A stretch of 64,000 nucleotides of DNA, taken from positions 89,995 to 153,994 of the forward strand of contig FWCC01000116.1 of the NCBI GenBank assembly GCA_900169235.1. The letters are read 5' to 3'. This document shows, one piece after another, positions 19,600 to 30,079 of the stretch; the stretch's first letter is position 1, and every line of letters starts with the position of its first letter. Made by a program: the position numbers and the translations under genes. The notes under the pieces are model-generated. The model was not told the DNA's origin, did no database searches, and saw nothing but the letters and a program-made list of their open reading frames with translations. The stretch comes from Zarea fungicola. Taxonomy: Eukaryota; Ascomycota; Sordariomycetes; Hypocreales; Cordycipitaceae.

Positions 19600-22500
19600 C
19601 TAAATGGAACGGAACTGGATGCAACGAGCGACAAAATCGTCAGGCACTGTGCGAATGAGCATGGCAAACGGCACACAGAGCGCGCCAAGTGTGACAGATA
19701 GAATCCATCCCTGGGCAGACAGCGGCTCTACCTGTAAAGCAATCCCACCATACGTAACAATGAGGATCTGTCCGACAATAATAACTAGATTTACGGCAAT
19801 GAAAAACAGACTATTTGATAAGCCCGAAAAGATATTGAAGCCATTGTCAAGACGGCGATTGCTGGCACATTCAATGTCAGCATTTCAGAAACCGTGGGTA
19901 AGACGCAATGGAGATGGCAGTCGACTCACTTGTAAAGATTGAATAGTTGCATCCAGATGAATGCGTTGAATATGAGCGTATGGTGGTTCGCGGGCGGCAA
20001 TCCAAAAACATTTTGCGGTATCTGAAAAATTAATAGCCCAACAACCACGATCTGATAGATTGATTGACTAATAATCATCTTCCAGCTGGTCTTTGAGATG
20101 AGAGACGAAGATCTTTTATCTGGCGCGCGGTCAAGGATTCCCGTACTTGGTGGCTCTGCAGCTAGAGCCAGTGCAGCAAGTGTGTCCATGATGAGATTTA
20201 CCCAAAGTAGTTGCACAGGGGATAGAATGGCGGTGCTGTCTTCACTCGCCAATGCTGAGACAAATGTCAGAGTGACCGCCGTGATGTTAACCGTCAGTTG
20301 AAACTGACACTGGTTAGCAACGAGTTTACTGTGCAACTCTGTCCCCATTTAGGCCAGAGACTCACATTCAAAAATTTCTTGATTGCGTCGCCAACACATC
20401 GTCCCCACTCGACTGCGGTGACAATGGAGCTAAAGTTATCATCAAGGACAACAATGGATGAGGCATCCTTGGCAACCTCTGTTCCAGATATGCCCATCGA
20501 GAAGCCGACATCGGCTGCCTTCAAGGCTGGACCATCATTGGTCCCATCGCCCGTGACTGCGACTGTTTCGCCAAGCTCCTTGAGGCTTCGTACCAAGAGT
20601 TCCTTATCCGCCGGGCTAGATCTTGCCAATACATCCAGTTGGGGGATAATTTGGAGCATCTCGGCTTTTGGCAATTGACGAAAGGTAAGCCCGTCCAGAA
20701 CGATACTGCCATTTGTCAGGATTCCGCATTCCTTCGCGATTGCGCGAGCCGTCTTCTTGTTATCGCCAGTTACCATCCTGACTTTGATGCCTGCATTCTG
20801 GCATTTGACTATGGAGTCGATTACACCCTCTCTAAGGGTATCCTTCATATCAAGTGTACCAATAAAAACCATTCCCCCGATCACATCCTCCATCGAAACA
20901 TCTTCCTCAGCAGAGAAGCCCTTTGGGGGCCAATGTGGAATATCCTTGTACGCAAAGGCCAATGTTCGTAGTGACTCGGATACTCCGGAGGAAATAGTAT
21001 TTGAAAAGGAGGCAGGGATATCAAAAAGGTTTGCCTCACTTGGAGGTTCGTCTTCATTCGCAATTGCCGAAAATGCCGACAGTATGATTTTGCTGCAATG
21101 AGCCAAAACAACCTCTGGGGCACCCTTTAAGAGTACTCGGAATGTGCCATCTGCAAGTGTGAAAACTGTTGCCATGCACTTGATCCTGGAGTTGAAGGGG
21201 TATATCTCTACAACATTGGCGTTGGAGCGCTCCTCTTGGAGTGGTCCCATACCAAGCCACGTCTTGGCGTAGTGAAGTAGAGCCGCTTCGGTCTTGGAGC
21301 CGGTATACGCGGAAGCACCAGGCTCGTCGCTCTCAAAAGCAGTAGAATTCACTGCTATGGACTGTTTCAAGAGATTCCTTACGTCAGGGTTGATGGTGTT
21401 GCAGAACTCGCTTATTGTAAAGGCGCTCAAGTCTTCCACAGACTCGGCGTCACCAAAAGAACTATCGATGCCGATATGACCGGAAACAACGTGCATTTTG
21501 TTACTGGTGAGCGTACCAGTCTTATCAGTGCATATAGCGGTTGCGTTTCCCATGGTCTCGCAAGCAGCTAGAACTCTGACGAGATTATTTTCTTTAAACA
21601 TCCGTGTCACAGCAATGGCCAAAGCCAACGTGACTGCCAAGGGAAGCCCTTCCGGAACAGCAGCTACCACTACTGTAATGGCCAATGTGAAAGCACGGAG
21701 AAGATGTTGAAATGTTTCGAAGCCCAGAGATCCGCTCTGTACAGCACGAAATATGATTTGAAGGGACAGTGCAAAAAAGAGGAAGCACGAGACGCTGATT
21801 GCAGCTGTGGCAATCTGATCTGCCACTATGGTGAGCTTTTCCTGTAGCGGTGTTGTTGTGGTATCATCTCCTTCTGAGGCCATGCGCAATCGACCAATAG
21901 TGCTGTGAATGCCCACGCTGGTGACCAAGTACGTTCCAATTCCTTCAATAACGTTGCTCCCTGATACAATGAAGGGATCAAGGCTGTCCAGAGCGTCTTC
22001 GTCACTCATATGAGCAAGTACTTCAAAAGTAGGCGACTTATGAACGTGCTTGGACTCGCCAGTGAGAGATGACTCATCACATTGTATGCCATGTGCAGAT
22101 ATCAAGACACCATCAGCCGGGACGATGTCTCCTGGTTCAATGTGCAGTACATCGCCTACTAAAATATCGAACACTGATATTTCGACAGATTTCCCGCACC
22201 GTATTGCTCGGACTGAATGGTTATCTTTCTACAGCCAATTATGTTAGACTTCACTTCCTTCTCTAGCCTGCATCGTGAACATAAACTGTACCTTTTTCTG
22301 CAAGGCAGCGAACTGCTTTTCCTTTTGATAGTCATTCAACGCACCAAACGAAACCACAATCACAACAGCTGTCATGATGGATACGCTGTCTACCCACTCT
22401 ATTCTGGGTTCACCTGGAGCGTGGGGTGTTAGAAACGCCTCATATAGTCCCACACAGAGTGAGATTGTAGCTACAATCGATAGGAGAATGATGATCCTAT

Positions 22501-23275
22501 CGCTCAGCGCAATTCGGATAAGATCAAATATCGTCTTTGCTTTGCGGTCTGGGATTTTATTTTCACCAAACAATTGTTTTCTAGCCTCAGACAGATCGCA
22601 CAAGGTGAGGGATGATGCTTGCTTGGGTGATAGGACATCACCATACGATACTGCTCTTGATTCGCCGGATCCTAGCCCCCCGTGAAGATCTGTTTTGAGA
22701 CCATGCGCTATTCGTGTTAAGCCACCTAGGGCTTGCACGGCGGCCAAGTCTTTGTTGCTGATGATGGAAACGAGTTCATCGGGCTTAAAAGCAAACGGGC
22801 CATTTGAGTGATTTTGGAAAACATCATGCAGATTTCTTGGTGCAGGGCTTGTACATCTCGAGTCGTCAAAAGATGTTCTCCGTGATCCTGAACTTGAGCC
22901 AACAGCGGAGAAGACAGGACTGGCAGCACTGATGGAAGAGCATCGGCTGGCTGACTTTCCGCCCCTTGAGGAACGCAACGTTCCATAAGGACTGCTTGAG
23001 TGGTGATGAGAGGCAGCGGAAAGTCCTCGCACCGGGGGTTCAAGCAGGGGTTTAGGAAGGAGATGCGAGCCCTCAAAATAGTCTTTGTGATGGCTTCGCT
23101 CATCCAGTGGAGTCGACCATTCGGTTACCTGAGGTAGTGGTTAGGCGGAACAAGTTCATCTGACAAAAAAAAAGTGCATCGAAGAACGCATCAGACATAC
23201 CGCCGTATCAATGACAATTGTAGGTGCTCTTGGACGCTTCTGGCCTGCAGAAGATGATTCGCTATTGTCTGGCAT
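19600..23275 (-). CDS. P-type calcium-transporting ATPase, PMCA (IIB) type
   Basis: Five exons, complement(19600..19861, 19930..20303, 20366..22228, 22292..23128, 23201..23275), give 1136 residues; the introns are 62–72 nt and every junction restores the frame. Exon 1 is only 25 codons and ends in PTIVIDTA, a typical fungal PMC1-like N-terminus. The Ser/His-rich N-terminal region precedes membrane helix 1. Catalytic landmarks are DESSLTGES, VPEGLP (helix 4, Ca2+ site), the phosphorylated Asp (about residue 539) in ICTDKTGTLT, VTGDNKKTA and VTGDGTNDGPALKAADVG. The last exon carries helices 8–10 and ends shortly after them. PMC1-type pumps move cytosolic Ca2+ into the vacuole or out of the cell. 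Confidence 0.95.
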
Positions 23276-25195
23276 GGTATGTGTCAAAGAATCAGCGACG
23301 GGGAGCTGGCTGCACCGGATGGCTGCCTGGGCCTGCTCGATGCACTGAGCCGTTGACTTATAGGCCGAAAATTTAAGATGATATCATGAGCTTTCAAAGC
23401 GCGGCGATGAGTGCCGAGTCCGGTGTGTATCCAAGAAATAGCGCTCGAATCCAGCTTTATTGCCGCCTGATGCCAGATGCTGGATGAAGTCACGCTGATG
23501 TGCTGCGCCACTGTGGATGAAGCAACTTTGTTGTGGTCATGCGACGTCAGATCTGGCTTGAGTGGACGTGAATCTCTTTCACTACGCAGTAGCTATATGC
23601 GACTTCATTATGACTGGGACATTAAGACAAAATCCACGAGTGAAAGCTTTAAGATAGTTAAGTGAGGTGTTTGTAAAAGACGAAAGGCGGAAAGGGGGCT
23701 AGTAAACCCGGAAGAGGGCTGTGCAAAAAATGTGAAGCCATCGGAGTGGTAATAAGCGGGAGGTGGGGAGCCTTGGCAGGGGCCATTTCATTGTGAACGC
23801 TGCTTAGATTTTGTCTCACTGATGTTCTACGTATGCGGTCTCCTTTGCTTTATTATAATCATTTAAACGTACTACAAGACCGGACACCATTTGGCAGTAT
23901 TGACTCGTAGTAGATTCGCACTCTGTCGAGGCCGCGCCGAAGGCACTCAGCAGTCCTAAAAATGCAACTTACTAATAACAGCGGGCCAGCGAAGATTGGA
24001 TGATGAACAGAAAATTCAAGCCCCATACTTCCCATACGCACCTGTTAAATACATAAGCGTCAGATCGGGCTGAACGTCGAGGATGCCCTTATTATTCTAA
24101 AGCCATGTCATGTGTCCTGTATCGCGCGGAGACGGCAGCTCTCACGCGACTCCATTTGCACTACCTAGCCTTGAACAGTCTTCTTGCATCATTATCTGAC
24201 AGTAAACATGCGTGACCGTACACATCACCCGACTCATTACACGGCTTGCTAGAGAAGGGATTTACTACAAGTTAGTAATGTACACATTATTCAAATGCGT
24301 AAGAGACTGGCTTTACTTTATCTATTGTTACATTTTTATAAAAGGAAGACAGTCCTGTCCGTTGTGAAGAACTTAGGATCCACCAACCTCGGCAGGACGA
24401 ACGCTGGGTCAGCGCTTTGTGCTTGACCTAGGATCTAGACAGCCAAGTTTCATTCACTATCGGCTTTCCTCGACACTGATTACTGGTGTACATAATATAC
24501 TTCTCAGCCATGGCAGACCTGATTCAATTCTGGTTATTCAAATACCCGTAGTCCAATTTGGACGTGGCAGAGGCAAATTACCTCTGCTCGCAATTGGCCC
24601 AGAGAAGATCGATCTACTGGAGCGACTGAAGATCAACCGCACCAACTTGTGAATCACCTCCAGGGTGCATTTATGAAGATTTTCGACTGCAAATCACGCC
24701 AAGCCGTGCTGCGCACCGTCAGATTGAGCAGGGTCGAAGTGTCTCAAGACAGTACCCCCGGCTTCGTTCGGTAAACCGATGGAGATTGTTTCAGTAGCCA
24801 GAGAGTGATTATTATGGCGGAAAAAGAAGTATGAACACACAACTGGAACAGAAGGTGGGGGGGATGGTTGTAGGAGCAGCGCTGGACACGGGAAGCTTGG
24901 CTCCGTCCCAAGACCTCCCACACTAATAAACTAAAAGCCCACACACTCAATCAGAAAAAGCAAAGTTCAATAAACGCCCATCCTGATGCGCCACCATCAC
25001 TGCCGGCCTAGACACACCCGTGTCTCTACTTTCAGCACTGGGGCGTCAACTCAACTTATACACGTGCCTATTTGCCACGGCAATGAATCGGTGTAATCAA
25101 GTCTCATTGTGCCGTTGGGGGCTTTTTTGTTTAGCAGATGCCGAGATAGCTGCCTTTTTTTAACGCTGCATTCAATAAATCAGAACCGTTTAGAG
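23276..25195. other. Intergenic, nothing supported
   Basis: Nearly 1.9 kb lie between the divergent calcium pump and galactose-oxidase genes. Only scattered short frames occur. No tRNA, repeat or transposon end was seen. Confidence 0.45.
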
Positions 25196-26821
25196 ATGGC
25201 CCAGTATACTCTTCTAGTAAAAGTGCTGGTATTTCAGTCAGCAGCTTTATTCTTTCTCTTGACGTTTTATTTCAGTGGCCGTCGTCTTCTGCCAGATGGC
25301 GGTCGGAATTACCAAAGTCTTGGTCGCTGGGAACCCAGTGTGCCTCTCCCTCTTGTGCCGGCCGCTGCAGCTCTCCTCCCGATATCTGGCCAGGTATTGT
25401 TGTGGGCTGCGGATCGTGGTGACGTATTTGATTCTAGGCAAGGTGAATATGACAAAACAATTGCAGCAATATATGATCCGTCAAAAAAATCAGCTACGAG
25501 CGGAATGGTGTCTAATATGCGGCATGGCATGTTCTGCCCAGGAGTGGCCATGCAGTCCGACGGTCGCGTGGTCGTCACCGGTGGTAAAACTTCACCGCGT
25601 ACAAGCATCTACGACGAAAGGATATCGCAGTGGATTATCGGTCCAAATATGACTATGGGACGTGGCTATCACGCGCAAGCAACACTGTCCAATGGCAACA
25701 TATTTACAATTGGTGGCTCATGGAGCGGTGGCATTGGAGGAGAGGAGGTACCCATGAAAAACGGCGAGGTGTTTGATCAAAAACTGAGCAAATGGACAAA
25801 ATTGACCGGCTGTGCAGTTGAGCCAATGTTAACCAATGGGAGTATGGGTAAGTTCGAGTCTGACAACCATGCGTGGCTGTTTGCCTGGAAGAACGGATCT
25901 GTGTTTCAAGCGGGACCATCTCAGTCAATGAACTGGTACGATACGCATCACGACGGGAAGACGATTGCTGCTGGGCCGCGAGAACATGACGCAGATTCCA
26001 TGAATGGCAACGCCGTTATGTATGATGCTGTGCATGGCAAGATACTGACACTTGGCGGAGCTCCAAGTTATCGCGACAGCCACGCGACGGAGGCAGCTCA
26101 TATCATAACCCTGTCTGCTGAATATGAGCTGCCAAAAGTACAGAGGATCGCGTCGATGCGACACAGAAGAGCATATGCCAATTCCGTTTTATTGCCTACA
26201 GGAGATGTCTTCATAAATGGCGGCGTCAACTATGCAAAGCAATTCACGGATAAGAATGCAACATGGTTTCCGGAACTGTGGAATTCCCAAACTCATCAAT
26301 TCACGGCGTTGGCCAGGATGCCTATTCCTAGGGCATATCATAGCATCGCGCTTCTGCTCCCAGACGGAACCGTCTTAACTGGCGGCGGAGGTCTCTGCTA
26401 TAAAGAATGCGAGGACCCGACTGCCAACCACATGGATATCCAAGTCTTCACTCCACCATTTTTTTTCCATCCCGGAACAGGAAAACTGGCACCGCGACCC
26501 AGAATACTCGACATAGACATGGTTGCGATGAGGACTATGGGCTCAGCTATTGTTGTCAAGACCGACTCCGAAATACCCAAATTCACCCTAGTTCGACACA
26601 GCTCAGTTACACACTCCATTAACACTGATCAAAGACTTGTGCATTTGAATTCAAAGCTAATTACCTCGTCTTCTGCCAGCTATCAGCGTTGGATTTACAA
26701 AGTTGCCATACCTGACGAGTCAGGTGTTATTTTGCCAGGCTACTGGATGTTGTTTGCAATCAATGACCACGGCGTTCCTTCAATTTCAGCGACTGTCCAA
26801 ATTAAAACACCGGATGCTTGA
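25196..26821 (+). CDS. Galactose oxidase / copper-radical oxidase (AA5_2), membrane-anchored or secreted, no CBM
   Basis: The frame is open from 25109; the ATG at 25196 gives 541 residues starting MAQYTLLVKVLVF with a hydrophobic signal or anchor. All active-site residues of galactose oxidase are present. In this numbering they are Cys114 (MFCPGV) and Tyr158 (GRGYHA), which form the thioether cofactor, stacking Trp176 (GGSWSGG), Tyr381–His382 (AYHSIALLLPDG) and His473 (THSINTDQR). The Cys–Tyr, Tyr–Trp and Trp–Tyr spacings (44, 18 and 205) equal those of the Fusarium enzyme. It differs by lacking the N-terminal carbohydrate-binding domain. Such enzymes oxidise the C6 hydroxyl of galactose or related alcohols to aldehyde with release of H2O2. 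It is intronless, in contrast to the many-exon genes beside it, and converges on the lyase gene with 2 nt between stop codons. Confidence 0.93.
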   Translation: MAQYTLLVKVLVFQSAALFFLLTFYFSGRRLLPDGGRNYQSLGRWEPSVPLPLVPAAAALLPISGQVLLWAADRGDVFDSRQGEYDKTIAAIYDPSKKSATSGMVSNMRHGMFCPGVAMQSDGRVVVTGGKTSPRTSIYDERISQWIIGPNMTMGRGYHAQATLSNGNIFTIGGSWSGGIGGEEVPMKNGEVFDQKLSKWTKLTGCAVEPMLTNGSMGKFESDNHAWLFAWKNGSVFQAGPSQSMNWYDTHHDGKTIAAGPREHDADSMNGNAVMYDAVHGKILTLGGAPSYRDSHATEAAHIITLSAEYELPKVQRIASMRHRRAYANSVLLPTGDVFINGGVNYAKQFTDKNATWFPELWNSQTHQFTALARMPIPRAYHSIALLLPDGTVLTGGGGLCYKECEDPTANHMDIQVFTPPFFFHPGTGKLAPRPRILDIDMVAMRTMGSAIVVKTDSEIPKFTLVRHSSVTHSINTDQRLVHLNSKLITSSSASYQRWIYKVAIPDESGVILPGYWMLFAINDHGVPSISATVQIKTPDA

Positions 26822-26823
26822 AG

Positions 26824-29275
26824 TTAATGGGAATACAGCGTCCATTCGTCTAATGGCACCAGCTCCGGCGGAGGCTTTGATAGAGATGCCTCATGAAATT
26901 TTGGGACGAAGATCACGGCCAGAGTCTGATTTCCGGGCGGAACATTGACTGCAAGCACCTGCATACCTGGATTCGGCGAGTCGCCTTTTCCTTGTGGAAT
27001 CAACAGATCTGACTGGTTTCGCGCTGCAGGCTCGATATGGAAAGTGGCCCATGACGGATACTGAATTGCAATCAAGATCGTTTTCCTATTTAGACTCAAG
27101 GCTATTTAGGGTTAGCATGAACTATACTGCACACCATGTTTTGGTGCTGTCTCCACTTACAGGCAAATCTCCCGTTGTACAGTAGATGGATATTTGCTCT
27201 GGTGTGCATCCGCCATTGACTTAAAGCCGGTGAATCACGAATTTCATCTTGTATTAGAATAGACGTGCGGTTGTTAATAAACCGGAGAGCACGTTGAATT
27301 CTCGGACCTCCGTAGAAGGACGTCAAGTCCGCGATCCAAAATGAGGGTCTCTCTTCTGAACCCCGTCCAAACCTTATATTTGCAGATCCCGTAACAAGTT
27401 GATTTGAGTTGTTGTAAAGGAGAATATTTTGGCCAGCTGAGCTAGATCGATAGTACTGCCAGCGAGGGCTATCTTGGCTTTCACCAGAAAAATATCCTGG
27501 AGATGAATAGTTCTCGTGGCACAGCTGACTTGCCCATCTTTCACCTAGAGCATCAAGCACAAAATCACCGGCATCAAGATGTCCGTCTTCAGTATTTACA
27601 TCGTTAGCTTGGTAATATGGCATATAAGCCCATCATACGTACGTGTTTGGTGTCCCGTGAGCTGTCCGGCTTTCATGGCGACAAAGATTGCTTCTGTGTC
27701 TGTCCATGAGGACCTCATCGATATCCAAGCACCTCGAGGGTCTGAGAAGCTCTCGTCTAGAGGAAGATTATGAAACCATGCGCCGGACACCAGCGAGCTG
27801 TACCACAATACGGATAGCGGGTCAGCAGCATCAATGCGATCTCGCTGGTACAATGTATACAGGGGGTTAAGCAGATGATGGCCGTAAAATAATAAAGAAT
27901 TCGCCGTTGCGGTAATTTTCACAGGACCACAGTCACCGTAGTTGAACTTTTCGGTAAATCCGTCACCATAGATATGGAATAAGCCTGTCAAGTTCAAGGA
28001 TGGTGATGCGGAAAGCATATTTCGCGTGCTGCCTGTTGCAGTCAATAGAGCGGACGACAATTGCGCATGTGCCTGTGTCCCGAAATACCTGCGAGCTGTT
28101 AGTCGGATATTCTACATTACTTGATGCCGCTTACCAATAGTCTGGTGTCTCTGTCCATGTGCCATCATCTAGCACTGCCTTGGCGCAGTATTCCTCTGCA
28201 TTCTGAACTGACAAGGGCAAAATGAACTTTGCAATGCCAGTTGTATCTTCATGGTAGATAGCGAGTGAACCAATGATGATTCCCCCATTTGTGACACCTG
28301 AGTGCGGATCAGCTGTGGGAGCTACACTCACATGTTTGCATCATTACTCACAGTTCCAATTCCCGTCCACAGCCAGAAACCAAGCATCTTTATCGTATGC
28401 TTCTTTCCCTTTTTTAAGCCCAAGAGAAATTATCGACCACATGATGGCGTCTCGCTGCTCTGGCGTCCAGGCGTCATAGAGCCAGTCATAGGCGTAAGAA
28501 AAGGCGACCAAGAACTCCCCCGTAGCTAACCAGTGCCTTCTCAGATTAGAAATTGTGCATAAAGAAAATTCGAAAGTCTATACCTTGAATACCAGTTATC
28601 TCCAGGTATGCCAAATGGCTCAGACGAGTTGCCCGACGCCACCTGAACCTCTTTCCAAACCCTCTCAACCCACTTTGATTGTCCAGTCAGGCGGTAAGCG
28701 TAGGCCCAAACCTTGATCCTCAGCTGAACCACTCTGGCAACATTGAGGATATCGTCAGTACTGGTTGATGGTCCTAGCCGGTATGTAATAGGAACCTCGG
28801 AAAAGAGTGAATGGGCGAGGGCAAATATAGAGTTGTTCCAAAGAGTTATATATGGATCCATTGTCTGTGACTCTAGCAGATACCACCATCGGGACTGTAA
28901 CGCAAAGAGTCGTGGGTGACCCATTCCGACATTAAGGCGCTCTGTATCAAGATTGACAAATTTAGTCAGATCAGGCGGTGATGAGTTACTGCCGGCCTGA
29001 ACCGTTGGTGCGCCTGAATCGATCGCTCCATCATAGATTGGGATATTGTGTTTACTGTACGAAAAAAATGCTACTGTTTTTTGTCTTTCCAAATGTAGAG
29101 CGTTTCCCCCATGTAGCAGAGTGGGTGTAGCGCTCCATGGTGGCAGACGGTAAAATAGTAAGACAATAACGAATAAAAAAATGCATTCAGAAACTCGTCT
29201 TAATGCAGCCCGAGGAGTGCAGAGCTTATGGAGTGTGAATAAAGCCATTGAGGGATATCTGTATAAGTGCTGCAT
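26824..29275 (-). CDS. Heparinase II/III-like polysaccharide lyase, membrane-anchored
   Basis: Six exons, complement(26824..27101, 27161..27586, 27643..28088, 28135..28297, 28352..28539, 28584..29275), give 730 residues; the introns are 44–59 nt. A start at 29248 (MALFTLHKL) is also possible. An N-terminal hydrophobic segment, CIFLFVIVLLFYRL, suggests a type II membrane anchor. The toroid domain shows HWLATGEFLVAFSYAYDWLYD and the beta-sandwich domain GHQTHGHLDAGDFVLDALG, the His/Asp-rich signature of this lyase family. Both signatures appear only after splicing across introns, which supports the model. The family cleaves uronic-acid-containing or related polysaccharides by beta-elimination, though some members are hydrolases. 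Same strand as the GT2 upstream. Confidence 0.88.
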
Positions 29276-30079
29276 GATAATAGACGCCCAAGTAAACTGC
29301 TCAAGTGTTGAAAGCGAGTGTGAAACGCATGCCAGTAACCCCCAGTCCCATAGCTAATGACTGTAGGTTTCCACGGAGTAAATGCTCCGCTGCGGGATAT
29401 AATTTCCAAGGCAATACCGAGATCTTTCGCCCCATTGTCTTTGCCCAAGCAGGGCATTGGAACATGTTTCGTGCCCGCAAATCAATGTGTGCCACACCTG
29501 CGCCGTGTCTAGGCTCAATGTCTTACCGCCTTTAGCTCTAGTAGTTCTCATCATTCTCCTGAATGGATGAAAAAAAAGCAAGCATGATGTATAACTATGA
29601 AAGCGCCACAGTGAAAGTTCAATAAATGATTTAGTGGTCTGGATGTAGACAAAAGATACCATACGATGTCAGCCACCTCTCTACTGGCACTTTCATTAAG
29701 CCGCTTCAATTATCATTCCTTTCCGCCGATAGCGCCCGTATTTCGGTTGATAGAAATTAATAATGTTAGTTTTCTAGTCCCGTGAGCATTCGACGAGGCG
29801 GGTGGCTTTTGCGCCATCCTGCATAACGCCTTACAAGCCACGTTCAGCTGGTCACATCGTCTCAAAGCGTGTGGCAGCCTCCCATATATAGCTCGACAAA
29901 CCCTAGAACCAGTTTCTGATAGTCTCTATATCAGCGGCATTTATTTTAATTTTCATATTATAGCAGGTTGTCACATACAGCGATAACTAGAGCGTAGAGT
30001 AGGGCGATAAATTCAGTACTAGTATTCAGCCGGCCACAACTACGATTCAGCTCGGCTTGTGAAGTGTCAGTTATCTATA
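29276..30079. other. Spacer between lyase and GT2 genes
   Basis: About 800 bp carry the promoter of the lyase and the end of the GT2 gene. Minus-strand frames of 60–100 codons at 29200–29662 were inspected and show no known motif. An alternative last exon for the GT2 would end at about 30015 (see that entry). Confidence 0.4.
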
